From NCBI RefSeq assembly GCF_023078275.1, contig NC_062971.1:5270001-5334000 (forward strand): DNA of 64,000 nucleotides, written 5' to 3'. The notes under the pieces are model-generated. The model saw only the letters and a program-made list of their open reading frames with translations. It did not search any database and had not been told where the DNA came from. This DNA is from Leguminivora glycinivorella (taxonomy: Eukaryota > Arthropoda > Insecta > Lepidoptera > Tortricidae). Position 1 is the first letter of the stretch. Every line of letters starts with the position of its first letter. The translations under genes and the position numbers were made by a program. This document shows positions 11,885 to 24,083 of this stretch, in pieces.

Positions 11885-14560
11885 CTAATTCCCAGAGCCG
11901 TATTAGTTTCGGCCAGCCATACGCGAGTTGTCACCGAGACATCCGGATATAGAACGGTTGCGTAGACGTCTGCCCTAATTGACGGATTCAAGTGCAAATT
12001 ACGACCGTTATGATATTTTTGGAATTGGAAATGTCATTGGCTCGGATCTAAGGGGAAATCGTGTTTCTAGTTATTGGGATCATAATGTTATTTTTGGAAA
12101 ACAAAATTTTGTTCTTTGTATATCTTATGTTTTTAAGGGCGTTAGGTGCAGTCCGGCAAAAAGAATTTGTCACTAAATGAGCCAAAACAAACTATCCCTT
12201 TCTTTTGGGTATCAGTATCTATTTACCAGCGTATTTTAAGACACAATCTCAGCCTAAGTTAGAAATGAAACCTTGCCTATAAAGTATAAGATTAATATTT
12301 AATTTTCTCCTAGAAGATAATCATGAAAAGCATTAGCCTTAGTCAACATTAAATTTCTAGTAACTTTTATCATATGACAATAATGAGAATCAACTGATAC
12401 CTACCTACATAGGTGCGAGCAGAGTTTAATAATAACAGGATAATCAGGAATCACAAATAAACTTCTGCATCTCCTGCGAAAACGTTAGCTTTACAACTGA
12501 ATTACTTTATTTACATATAAAGTACCCTTTTAACAAGAATGTTTCACCTCCACTTTCGTTACACGCCTCTTCCTACTTAAACATCAAGACACTAACCAGC
12601 ACAGCCGCTGCATATTAGTTTAACAACATTATTGACTCAACTGACTAAGTCAACATACGCATTACTTACGGTTATCTTCCTTCTCTGGTCGGTACAGTTA
12701 GAAAGGGACAGGGAATTGTAGGAGTTGGTACTGTTGGTAGTATCTTCGGAAGTGGTCTGAGTCATTAGAAAGATTACTGTTTGTTATCTAAATGTAGTGT
12801 TAGATTTTCTCACGATGTTGTTACTTGTCGATTTTGAAGTAAGTATATTTCCTGTATAAGTACATACCTAGTAGCCCTTACCAACCGAAAATATCGAGGT
12901 TTCCTAACTTAATTTTGAATTTTAATGACATGTGTTAAAATTGACAATTATTTGTTAACAACTCCCTAATAACCTCACGATCGTATCCGCTCGGGTGTAA
13001 AGGGGTAGTCACAATAATATTACTTAGGTGCATGATGTGATGTCTATCAATTCTAGTTAACTATACCTCTACTAATTTAATTTTCTCATCAATGATAAAT
13101 GAGGAAGGAAAGAGTGAAAATCCGAAAGAAGAGTGCCAAAACGACTAACATTGCTTTCAAATAAATTAATGATATGGCCAAATAAGATAATGTTTTGTGA
13201 CTGTTAGAAACAAGTTTCCAAATACTTATATGTCTGCGAGCTTCTCCTATCCACACAAAAAGCCATAATTAACTATCAAGATAGAACTTCGAACGCCCAT
13301 ATTGAAGCTAATGTATGTGACAATACCCCTTCAGATAAACGACTAATTCCTGATACCAAGCATACAAATGGCCAACTACAGATCGTAACAATCATTTCAC
13401 TGATTGTCTGACCAAGTTGTAACAATAAACGTTATCTCCATCGAGATTTCAATGAATTGTCTTGAACGGGATACCGAATCGGGGAGTCAATTGTAGGGAT
13501 TTTGAGTATGCGGGTAACCTGTCAATGGAAATAAATGGCATGGGATATAACTGTCAGTGTTATTTATTTGGCAGGTTAGTAACCATGTACGATTATGGAA
13601 TTTGGCAGAATAGTAACGATGTACGATTTTGGATGGGTACAGTAGCAAAAGAATATTTAGCTCGAAACTACATATAATTTAGGTAATATCTGATTTCAGT
13701 GATTTGAGGACCATTTCAAATTGTTCATCTATATATTCAGTTTAGCATTTGTAAAAATAATTTATTTAGCTTAACATTTGTAAAGAATATCCTAATTTTA
13801 CTCGTATTTAATCTTTATTGCACAAAAGAAAAATCTTGCAGTACAAAAAGGCGGACTTAATGCTTTAAGGCACTATCAGTCTGATATTGGCTCATCACAT
13901 GTTCCGAAGTCTGCTTGATCTATTATTTAGCGCCCATCAGATCCCATATAACCATAATCGGTCGCCGTTCCTACGCAAATCCTCCTATTTTGTGTACACA
14001 CAGGTCTTCGGGTCTCAATGCTTAGTCGCAGTACGGTCGACGTTTAATCGCGGCGACCCAAATGGGGACGATTGGTAACAGGCACAAATGGTCACAGAAG
14101 TGACAGAAGTGTGCACTACGCGTGCACACATTGTTACCGTTTGGCGACTACTTTCCCAAAATCATTCGTTCATTTCATTCTTTTCAAATGGCGACTGTCA
14201 GAGACGTCAAAGTAAAAAAGAAATAAAATCATTTGACATTAAAATGTAATGGCATAAGAATTTGTTAAAGATAAATATTGTTTGCATTTGTAATATAATG
14301 TGGGCTAATTACCATGGCCAATTAAATTGCTCGAGTGATTTCATAAAATAAGTCTAAATTTATCAACGCGCCATCAATTTACATCAGTTTAACCAGTAAT
14401 AATATTATTGACTACTCGGTGTTTGCGTGTTATGTATATTGATTGGTGAAGTTTTAGTGCTCCGGTGCATATACTATACTGAAATAATAAAAATAATGCC
14501 TAGAAAACCAATAAAGTTGTTAAAATATGGATTAAGACGGTAATATTCCATGTAAAAAAC
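11885..14560. other. No gene seen; possible diverged repeat
   Basis: AT-rich sequence. The stretch at about 12800-12835 (GTTACTTGTCGATTTTGAAG) resembles 16165-16200 (AGTTACTTGTCGATTTAGAA) in the same orientation, so the 3.3 kb between them may belong to one composite element. Open frames such as 13462-13677 and 13887-14078 carry no recognisable motif. Confidence 0.3.
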
Positions 14561-14613
14561 AGTCGCCAAACGGTCACCAAACGGTCGACAAACGGTCGCA
14601 AAATGGTCGCAGC
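14561..14613 (+). repeat. Short tandem repeat of AAACGGTCGCC-like units
   Basis: Five imperfect units of 11-12 bases (CCAAACGGTCACC, GACAAACGGTCGC, AAAATGGTCGC) follow each other. The same GTTACCGT/ACGGTCGC words recur around 14130 and 15940, tying this patch to the surrounding repeat-derived sequence. Confidence 0.6.
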
Positions 14614-14780
14614 GTACACGCGTGACCGAAAGCAGTGAATATTTATTAATAATTTTTTCCAGGTATCCTCAAACTTTATAAACAATTAAATATGCCGTCG
14701 TACTCAGTTGCCCTCACTAAAGAAGATTAAAAAAAAATTGTAACGTGCGTACCGAGCTGCTGGGTTGTAAAGGATCGGGG

Positions 14781-15079
14781 ATCGTATTATTATGGTCTTC
14801 TATAGAGCAACTAGTATTTTGCGGCATTTCACAATTGACACTTGTTGAAGTAGTCGTCATTAATATTAATATCAACATTAATTTCAGCGATCTGTACTTC
14901 TTTTGTCAAGATTTTTGTATAGATTTTTGTATAGATCGTATTATTATGGTCTTCTATAGAGCAACTAGTATTTTGCGGCATTTCACAATTGACACTTGTT
15001 GAAGTAGTCGTCATTAATATTACTATCAACATTAATTTCAGCGATCTGTACTTCTTTTGTCAAGATTTTTGTATAGATA
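14781..15079 (+). repeat. Two-copy tandem duplication, ~154-bp unit
   Basis: Unit 1 (14781-14934) and unit 2 (14935-15079) are nearly identical, both beginning ATCGTATTATTATGGTCTTC and ending in TTTTTGTATAGAT. The high similarity implies a recent duplication. No gene is affected. Confidence 0.9.
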
Positions 15080-15164
15080 AGTGTCTACAAATTTGTATTA
15101 AAGAGACATAAATAAAACTTAGTAGAGTAAATAATGTGTTTTTTTTGTAACCCAAACAAAATAC

Positions 15165-15300
15165 TTGTAGATACGAGTGCGGAAAAGAGGAAAATCGATA
15201 CGAGTAGCGATATATTAATACACGAACGAAGGGAGTGTTTTAAATCGACACGAGTTGTGAATGTCCTTTTCGCACGTGTATCGTACGACGATTTTCAGTA
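15165..15300 (+). mobile_element. Interspersed repeat fragment
   Basis: The segment containing ACACGAACGAAGGGAGTGTT and TTTTCGCACGTGTATCGTAC resembles a dispersed repeat I recall from several lepidopteran genomes. The CGATACGAGT and complementary TATCGTACGACG words suggest inverted ends. The identification is from memory. Confidence 0.4.
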
Positions 15301-15801
15301 CCTAAATCTAAGCTAAGAGTTTCGACCAGACAAGAAATGAATCATTGCTTGATTTGCTCGCACTACTGCGTTAAAAAAGCAGCATCTGTACTGAAAAAAA
15401 CTATCATAGCGCAACAGAAATTCTATTAATATCACAGTAAATACTCTATTTCATTTGGTTCCTACTTTTATTGTGTAAAGCAACACTACACTTCATTTTT
15501 ATCAATAAGAATTAAAAATTATATATTTAATACATTAAGTAACTATAAAGTGCTTATCTATTTGTATTATCATTCTGCACTTTTCTTAACTTTCCTACAT
15601 TTCTATAAAATGTCGAAGAGTGCTTAAATGGTCGTCGTCGTTTATTATTATTTAATTCGCTCATATTTAAATGATTCAAAGCAACCAGTCCACAACTTCA
15701 CAAGACAGTTTGAGAAACCTTCGTATTTCAGATTGTCATTTGTGGATACAGTGGTTTAGGAGCAGTTCGGTAATCAGACCTACACATGTGTGTACAAATT
15801 C

Positions 15802-15845
15802 TGTCAATGTCACTGTCAGAAACCGTTCTGACAGTGACAATGACA
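15802..15845. repeat. 44-bp near-perfect palindrome
   Basis: Arms TGTCAATGTCACTGTCAGAA and TTCTGACAGTGACAATGACA pair at 19 of 20 positions around a 4-base centre (ACCG). The arms also contain internal TGTCA repeats. It can form a cruciform or RNA hairpin. Confidence 0.9.
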
Positions 15846-16079
15846 GCCCCAAATTCGTCCACATGTTGTTACCGTTATGTGTGCAAACGTCGACTAATAA
15901 AGTGTCGTTAAAAGTCATTGTGACACATTTTGTTACCGTAACGAGTGCACACGACGACTACATTTTGTTATTGTATCAATACGGTCGCATTGTTCGCACG
16001 ACGTTACCACGCGTTATGTCACATTTGACAGTTAGTTACTGATTTGAAGATTTTGCGACTGAAATGGTTGTATGGGATT

Positions 16080-17499
16080 AATTAGGTAAATGCTCTAAGT
16101 AGTGTCACTAAGTACATCCATTACTGTGGGTTATTGGTTATACAAATGATATCGTAGTGTTTGATTTTCCCACGTTTCAGTTACTTGTCGATTTAGAATC
16201 AAATTAAGAATGTAATAAATATGCCCGGTAATATTTGCCACATTTTTTTAGAAAACGACGAACTTCGGCTAGGAATACAAATTACAAAGGTACAGCTTGA
16301 ACTAAATCTTGGACATCGTAGCATGAAAAAATATCTGACCATCATACTAAGCGCTTCATATATTTTTCAGGTGCTTCACTGAATATTGTTAAACAAGACT
16401 GTACCTGCATCTGCAATATCACACTGCCTTTGCCTTGCCTGCTTAGGTACTCTATAACATCTGACTTCACTATACCGGTCGATCTTAAGCTTAATGTAAG
16501 ATTCTTATTATATAATCATAACTATACAATCTGAGCATTGATCCCAATAACAATCACACGAAATTATTTTAAGAAATCCGGAAACCTGCCGACATGTTAC
16601 ATTTAATTATAAAACGCGACAGTTTGGGGCAAGAGCTAACGGAATGTACTAAAAATACCGAAATGACGCTGTTGATGTCATTTAAAAAGAACATTTTTGG
16701 TGACTGAGATGAACAGACTACGAATTAGAATTTATGGATGTTGTTAATTTTTGTATAAGAATAGTTTTCTGTAATTGAAATCAACAGAAGATTGAGCTGT
16801 CAAGAAAGCAAGCCGTGATGTTTTTACAGTTTAATTATTTTTAACGCTTCTAACTTGGATACATGAAATCCACTCTACCCGCTTAGGAAATAAATATATA
16901 AATAAATATATCAAAATCCGGCATTTGAATTAATATTACTGATCAATGCATATTTGTACGAAAGGAAGTTTTGCATTTATTGGCAGGAACAAAATGTGGT
17001 AGCCAAGCCATACTAATAGCGATAACAATACCATACGACATTTCATAAAATTTGGTGCGGAACCTGCAGTCAGTGCAAGAAATCTAGACTTATTTTTGTG
17101 TGGTTTTCCGTCAAGCGTTCTTAAGCTTCATTTGAAATAATTACATGATATAAAGCCACTAAAGCCTCATTTGTTTTTATTATTGTTTCAAGACGCTTAG
17201 CTTTTGGAGTAGAGTAACAATACTTGTTAAGGTATTAAACAAAAACAGATTGGCGCAATTTATACCTACAACATGACAAACAAATCCCACGTTCGACACA
17301 TTACTAATGACAGAATAAATAGTAATTTATTGTACAGACATGAATATCTATACGACCAGACTTAAATACGCCTACTCGAACCAGTGAACAGGGACCTTTA
17401 GTTAAGTACTATAGTAGTCGCCACAGTTCCTATACAACTAACAGCTGAGTGCCTAGCCAACATCATAATCAGTTAGGCTTCGTAAACGTATTGTAGTTA
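16080..17499. other. No gene seen
   Basis: AT-rich sequence. No splice-supported exon, repeat pair or tandem array was found beyond the 16165-16200 similarity to 12800-12835. Confidence 0.4.
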
Positions 17500-17575
17500 A
17501 CTCTCTCTCCCTATCGCTCTTTTGTAGTGGCGCGACAGAGCCAAACTGCATTTCTTGCGACGGCTGTAGAGTGTG
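17500..17575 (+). repeat. Dispersed repeat (GGCGCGACAGAGCCAAACTG), copy 1
   Basis: GGCGCGACAGAGCCAAACTG, preceded by a CGCTCTTTTGTAG-like word, recurs at 26868-26945. The conserved core suggests a dispersed repeat fragment rather than a gene. Confidence 0.55.
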
Positions 17576-18242
17576 AACAAGATAAAATTATGAGTTCGGA
17601 CACTTCATTTTTCGTTTAGTGTATTTGTTTTTAATAAAATGGACACAGCTCATGTTTGGTTATGGAGGTGAATCAGAGGACCAGCAAAAAATGCGCAATG
17701 AACCGTAATCTCATACGGGTCGCTTGGCTTTAGATATTTTGGAATAGAAAAAGGTTGAGAGATAAAAATAATTTTATTTATAACTATGATAAAATTCAAA
17801 ATTAAATGTACTTTATAAACTGTTGAGGCATCGTTTATAATTTATATAGTACATTTTAAAAAAACTTTCTAATCACCAAATTGAGATCAAATTTACATTT
17901 TAAAGCTCGAGACAAATCATGTCAAATTACTTTTTATCCAAGACTAATATTGTCACGACTACTAACGTGGTCAAATCTTGTAAAATCGGTCATTCGTACG
18001 TAGTCAGCGATACACTGTGACGTCTGTGACTAACGTAGTAATCATGGTGTAACTAATTATCTGCGGTTCTGAACAAATTCCGTATTCTAATACATAGTCT
18101 ACAGCATAGTAATAATATCATGAATGGTGTCAACTAAGTAGTGGAAAAGAAACATTAATGTCAAGCTTAAGTAATTTAATTATCATTAATTTCAAATAAA
18201 TATACCATATACCTACTCTTTAAGTAGGACTAATTCCAATAA
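17576..18242. other. No feature seen
   Basis: AT-rich intervening DNA without supportable structure. Confidence 0.35.
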
Positions 18243-18392
18243 GGCCTAGTTACCCTTTGGGTTGGAAGGTCAGATGGCAGTCGCTTTCGTAAATCTAGTG
18301 CCTACGCCAAATCTTGGGATTAGTTGTCACTGCGGACCCCAGGCTCCCATGAGCCGCGGCAAATGCCGGGATAACGCAAGGAGGACGATACC
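18243..18392 (+). mobile_element. 3' tail of a lepidopteran retroposon
   Basis: The stretch with GGTTGGAAGGTCAGATGGCA, CAGGCTCCCATGAGCCGCGG and a GGGATAACGCAAGGAGGA end matches, from memory, an abundant lepidopteran retroposon 3' end that normally finishes in a GAtGAtGA-type tail. It is only the untranslated tail; no coding remains. Confidence 0.6.
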
Positions 18393-18734
18393 TACTCTTT
18401 AAGTGTAGTTAGAAACATGTCATATTGACGACTGTACTGTCCTCCTTTGATATATTATATCAAAGGAGGAATTCTGTAATAAATAAAACAACTATTTCTC
18501 CGTACGGCATTATCCGACCTCACACACTTGGTACCATGTTGACAGCAACTGAGTGTTGCCAGCACACCGCCATTTATTGGAATACCACAACGACCATAAA
18601 AAAACTGGCTTACCTAGATGTCACGGCGGCAAAATGAAGTCAGTTAAAATCTGTTTTTAAATATCCCTACAACATCCCTGAGAAGAGCAAACCTCTAGAT
18701 TAAACGGATAACCTAACTTCTTTTATAACCCAGG

Positions 18735-18975
18735 ATACAACATCCTGGCGCCATGTGACAAGAAATGTATTACGAATGAATGTGGAAGGTCATAACAGGA
18801 GAGGAAAAAAAACCCAAGGTGGATGGACGGTCAGAGATGATATAAAACGAAAGCAAGTCAACGATGAGATAACGCCGACAGACAATAGAAATGTATGAGA
18901 GAGGAGGACATGGTCCAACCCCCAATACCCCAATTATGACTGGCGAAGGGCAGGCGAATGTTGATAAGTTGATAA
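18735..18975 (+). pseudogene. LINE reverse-transcriptase C-terminal relic
   Basis: The plus-strand frame includes GGWTVRDDIKRKQVNDEI followed by ERRTWSNPQYP, similar to the 'RWxDDIK...RxxW' tail that follows the reverse transcriptase in RTE-like LINEs. Stops and at least one frame change interrupt it. It is a truncated, dead fragment. Confidence 0.45.
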
Positions 18976-19989
18976 AAAGAGACGTAACTAAGGGAGCACC
19001 TATTTATGACCATACCCAATCCGTTCTATAAAACACGAGAATCCTGCTCTTTCAGACAGATCTGATCGCTTATATTATGACCCACATCCAAGCTATGATT
19101 AAACTAAACCTACAAACAGTCCCTATGATTTGGCGTGGTAATTACTACGATGAGAAAATAGACATCAACAAAGTAGTCCATGAATCAGACTTCAGCTTCA
19201 TAGACAGAAATGTCAAGAGACGAGTCTCTTCTTAGAATTTCCCGGTCATCGACTACTCACTTAGAACATAATAATATCGTAGCACAAATTGGCAAAGACC
19301 ACAGCAAGCAGCCTCAATCATGGTTGTCCTTGGATGAATCATTAAAAAAATATTATAAAAAAACAAACAAAAAAACGTGCTAGTGAGCTTTCGCACGGTA
19401 CATCGTTTGATTCGAAGTCCACGTATTTACGAGTAGTTAGGCAGTGTAGGTTGGTGAGATATAAAAGGCTATGTTATTATTATATATACTTATTACTTAC
19501 TCAGTCATGACATGATTTTGGTACGATACCTATCGTAAGTTTAGGACTCACACTCGCATTAGGTACTACGAAAGTGACTACCTTACAGTGGCGGGGCTAA
19601 AAAGGGGTTTCTGGCATCTGTTTTGTATGGACTTCTACAGATACGAGAGAATTTTAGGGAACCCGTTGGGAATCGAGTTGTATCGACGCTCCGCCACTGC
19701 TACCTTAACGTCTAAAAAAATATCGTTCTCTTATACAAATGCATATTATTGTTTCGTGTAAGTACGAGTACATACGAATAAAGCCAAGAATATGTGCGAA
19801 TAAGCAAATCTCCTTAAAAGCGTGTGAACATAACAATAAAACAAAGTGTTAAGACGGACGGAATAATGTTTACCCAGATCAATCTGAGGAACACCCTTTC
19901 TGCGAAATGCTTTTTGAGTTCAATGAACCTACGAATGTAGCTAAATGCAAAAAAGTATAAGTACCCACTTAAGCTATAAATATTATAAT

Positions 19990-20165
19990 AGTATGTAATT
20001 AGAAGTAGAGGGGAGACCAAGGAGAGCGTATTATGACCCAAATAAAGGAAAAAATCAACGTTGTGTCGTATCAGGAAGTCAAAAGGAAGGCAGAAGACCG
20101 GCACGCATGGAAGTTGCTCCACCGACAAGAGTCCAACTCTTAAATGATTGATGATGATGAATTAG
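19990..20165 (+). pseudogene. LINE C-terminal relic with TGATGATGA tail
   Basis: One frame gives GRPRRAYYD and, after a one-base shift, another gives EVKRKAEDRHAWKLLHRQE then stop. Together they follow the usual RTE-type order of a GRPRR basic patch and an 'AEDRxxW..LHRQ' end. A TGATTGATGATGATGA tail follows at 20146-20160. It is 5'-truncated and frameshifted. Confidence 0.6.
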
Positions 20166-21106
20166 AAGTAGAAGCTGAACATTCAAAATTAATATTTAAT
20201 ATTGTCTTCGGTTAGCGCGATAGTTAGGTACTCATCAAATACCCGTTCGTTACGCGTTGACTACGAACACTGTAGGGTCGAAACGTCGGGTCGGGATGTA
20301 CATATATTGAAAATTCATTATACGCGATATAATCCGTTTCCGTAGTTTTGTTTCAAAATTAATGTTTGTTTTGGCATAAAGTAGGTACCTACAAAATGAT
20401 AAAAATTTATGCAGGTTGCTCCTTTGCGTTGATAAGTGTTTCATGAGTCATAAATATTTTGTTAACTTTAAAAATTACTTAAGATTGAGTAAGAGCTTAC
20501 CAACATCCATATACATATTGTACATACACATATACATATGTACTTGACTTCCATCTTCCATGTTAAAAATATTGACTAGACAGAGACAACAGACGTGTCT
20601 GTTCTGTACTTACTGACTTCCTTGTGTATTCGGCGTGTATACTCTGTATTCGGCATATATGATCCTTTTCTTTACAGACAGAAAGTAATACCCACGCATA
20701 CTTTGGGCATTATCCTTTTTAAGCTTGCGTTGCGTGTTTAACTGTTCCTTATTACTCTCGTGTTCCTACTCAACATTGTTAAAGATTAAACGATTTCGCA
20801 ACCAGCCTCTGAAACTGGAGCATTTCTAAACGAAACAATTAGCGAAAACTACATTTCGTCACATGAATGGCCAGAACCGGACTGAACATTTAAAAACGCC
20901 CAGGCTCTTTTGAATTCAACTTTATTCTTGAGTGAATAATGGCTTGTGTGAGTGCATTAAGGAGTTGCAATAACTAAACAATCGAGAATCATACGCAGAG
21001 TCAATGGTCGATGATTCATCGTTGCTGGTCGGTTATTCTCGACAGAGTCGCGGTGTAAAGAAAATCGGATCTCGGAACGACCACTGCAACATGACCTCCA
21101 AATCCG
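20166..21106. other. No gene seen
   Basis: AT-rich sequence with short TATACATATG runs. No splice-supported exon. Confidence 0.35.
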
Positions 21107-21297
21107 TAACCACTATACCACAGTATTATAAAGAGTAATACTATCGTACAGTATGGCCACTCCCACTCCCCGCGTAAAGTGCCGCCCACCCCTCTCGGTT
21201 CCTCACAGTTACCGCCTGTCAAAAACGCGAGCAGTCGACTGTCATATTTCACTCATACAAGCATAGTACGCGTTCACCTACACGAGCTTAGACTAAT
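21107..21297 (+). repeat. ~190-bp dispersed repeat, copy 1
   Basis: Shares a long, mostly collinear alignment with 33783-33963, including TATGGCCACTCCC, TCCCCGC, AAAAACGCGA.CAGTCGAC and the fully conserved end TAGTACGCGTTCACCTACAC followed by GAGCTTAGACT. It is neither a tRNA nor a coding exon that I can recognise. Confidence 0.7.
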
Positions 21298-22007
21298 TCT
21301 ACGGCTAAGCGTGTTAAATCTTGAATGTCCTATCCTTCTTTTACATTTCAAGCGTATTGCAGAATAGATACTCCTATTGGTTTCTTCATAGTTAACAAAT
21401 TAAAACTAAGGTAACGGCGGCTATCAACGCGGGTATCGAAATCGACGTCCATTACCGCCGCATTTGCAAATACGCATTTTATAGGCAAACCAACCAATTT
21501 CCTAAAAAAAGTTATTCACACAAAGGAAGCCTGTTTAGTTGACTAACGCACATATAGGCGATAGAGAGTGTGAATGAAAGAAGACGCTCGCTATTTGACA
21601 GTTTTTGCCACGGGGCCGCGAGAAGAGGTTGTGTCATACTGACGCGTGACGCTAAACCTAAGTGAACTCCAATCTCATTTAGTAGTTTACGTAATAATTA
21701 TGGCAAATAGGTGAAAGTTATGCATTTTAAATTATTGTTTATAGTTTTCTACATGACTTCTGAGTACTTTTTACGTATTGTCATAGACTAAACTAAATAA
21801 AGGAAGACATGTAACTCAGTACATCGCTACACGGCCTACTTAACGCGAGTTATCGTCGCTGGTACCTCTTAGTTTTCGAGTTATTTACAGATGGCGCTAT
21901 TTTCAATGTTTAAAAGTGCCGTCTAGTGAGATAATAATGAATTACATTGCCGAGTAACCATATCTGAATATGATTCAATATTTTGAGCCGGGCGGCTCCT
22001 TGTTTTT
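21298..22007. other. No gene seen
   Basis: Contains CAACGCGGGTATCG and other isolated GC-richer words, but no exon or repeat pair that can be supported. Confidence 0.35.
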
Positions 22008-22075
22008 TGGCTTAGGGGTTAGTGTATTTGACTTGCACGTCTATGATCCCGAGTTCGAGACCCAGGTCCGGATTT
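22008..22075 (+). mobile_element. tRNA-like SINE head
   Basis: GGGGTTAGTGTATTTGACTT resembles a pol III A box region, and GAGTTCGAGACCC, about 30 bases downstream, resembles a B box (GGTTCGANNCC). A T8 run at 22073-22080 could end a pol III transcript. The full cloverleaf does not fold, so this is a tRNA-derived SINE head or tRNA pseudogene rather than a working tRNA. Confidence 0.45.
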
Positions 22076-22489
22076 TTTTTAATATGTTTGAAAAACAGTT
22101 ATATTGTTGTTTTTTTACTTTTTTTTATATATAATTGAATATTAGAAAAATAAGTCTGATTTGAAGTTGAATCATAGAAAAGTAAGTATTGTTCGCGCCT
22201 ACTTGTTGTCTGTTTATAAAAACCATAGGTATAGGTCCTATACCTACTCGACTCTCTAATCACTTGCCGCCGAAGTCAAGAGGACGGAATAAAATAATAG
22301 GTCATATGAATTATTTAAATCATGAGTTGTATAGTAGGAACATTAAATTGTAGGTATGTAACCTCAACAAATGTACTAGTAAACCCTCAGTACCAAAAAG
22401 TACGGAAGAACCGGGATTTACCGGTTCTTTCCCAGTACCGGAAATCTCAGTCACGGTTCTGGGACTGGTACCGGTTCTGCATTCCCTAG

Positions 22490-23945
22490 TAGTGAGGTGT
22501 TTTATGAAAATGAAAAAAATTCTATATTTTTATTGTATCGTCCAATTTTGACAAAACGTATCTCAAATGAAAGGTATTGCTTTATGTAATTGAAAAAAAA
22601 ATAGAAAAAAAAATTAAAAAAGTAAATTTACGTCTCGCACTGAATAACTTCAAAGAATGACAGACAAAATGTACCTACAATGTCGATATATGAGTTTTTT
22701 TATATCAAAGACAGATAAATTCATAGTTGAAAACTAAAGACCGCATCGAAATCGGATTAGCATTTTTTAAGATACAAGTTGCCAAAGTTGGGAAAATTTG
22801 CTTTATATGGCCACTTTGAAATTCCTTTGCCAGAAAGTCAGAAATAATGTATTTTTCTTACACAGAAAAGTACATAGTGACAGTACAACTCAAAATAAAA
22901 TAAAAAATTCCGAGGATATCATAATTTCATCCCTTAGGACGACGAGCGTAGCGAGGTCTGTTACGAAAACCGAAAAAAAAAATTGTACGTCGTCCGATTT
23001 TGACAAAACATATTTCAATTGAAAGGTATTGCTTTATGTAACTTAAAAAAAATATTGAAAAAAATTGGTAAAAATGTAAGATTAAAAAAAACTTAAATTT
23101 TCGTATCACAAAAAACGGTAGACACGATGTATAATATCGATATATCGATATATGATTTTTTTTAATTAAAGAAAAATAGATTCATGATTAGAATCAGCAC
23201 TAAAAATCGAATCGAAATCGGATCAGTAGTTTTTAAGATAAGAGTTGTCAAAGTTGGCTTAGTTTGTTTATATGGTCGCTTATAAATTCCTTAGCTAGAA
23301 AGTCAGAAACATTATATTTTTCTTACAGTTATAAGTATGCATTTGTAATAGACATCATACACACATATACAGTTACATAAAACAATACCTTTCAATTGAA
23401 ATATGTTTTGTCAAAATCGGACGACGTACAAAAAATAAGATTTTTTTTTCGCTACGCTCGTCGTCCTAACCTAAGGCATGAAATTATGATATCCTCGGAA
23501 TTTTTTATTTTATTTTGAGTTGTACTGTCACTATGTACTTTTCGGTGTAAGAAAAATATATTATTTCTGACTTTCTGGCAAAGGAATTTCAAAGTGGCCA
23601 TATAAAGCAAATTTTCCCAACTTTGGCAACTTGTATCTTAAAAAACGCTAATCCGATTTCGATGCGGTCTTTAGTTTTCAACTATTAATTTATCTGTCTT
23701 TGATATAAAAAAACTCATATATCGACATTGTACATTTTGTCTGTCATTCTTTGAAGTTATTCAGTGTGAGACGTAAATTTACTTTTTTTCCTCCTTTTTT
23801 TTTAATAATAATTTTTGTTTCAATTGTTTTGTTTATTACATAAAACAATACCTTTCATTTGAGATACGTTTTGTCAAAATCGGACGATACAATAAAAAGA
23901 TAGAATTTTTTTCATTTTCATAAAACACCTCGCTACGCTCGGTTT
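22490..23945. mobile_element. Large palindromic element with internal direct repeat
   Basis: The left arm (about 22490-23045) and right arm (about 23380-23945) are reverse complements over some 550 bases. Shared words include GAGGTGTTTTATGAAAATG at the outer ends, ATGACAGACAAAATGTA, GGCCACTTTGAAATTCCTTT and GTACATAGTGACAGTACAAC. The spacer (23046-23379) is itself a diverged direct copy of the arm, so the element is built from three related units. GAGCGTAGCGAGG-type words occur at several unit junctions. No coding potential. Confidence 0.8.
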
Positions 23946-24083
23946 CCTAAGGGATGAAATTTCAATATTTTCGGAAAAAATCGTTTACTATGATGTCTAC
24001 TATCACCATGCAAAGCGGCTTGCTTCCATCCAAAAGTGCAGCTTTTGGCCAGAAATTCTCCATAACAAGTAGGTATGACTATA

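Noticed and set aside
14829..15002. Overlapping open frames on both strands across the tandem duplication
   Set aside because: They arise from the repeated AT-rich unit and have ILE/ASN-rich low-complexity products.
19077..19238. 53-codon plus-strand frame starting MTHIQAMIKLNLQT
   Set aside because: No recognised family and no acceptor or donor; surrounded by LINE relics.
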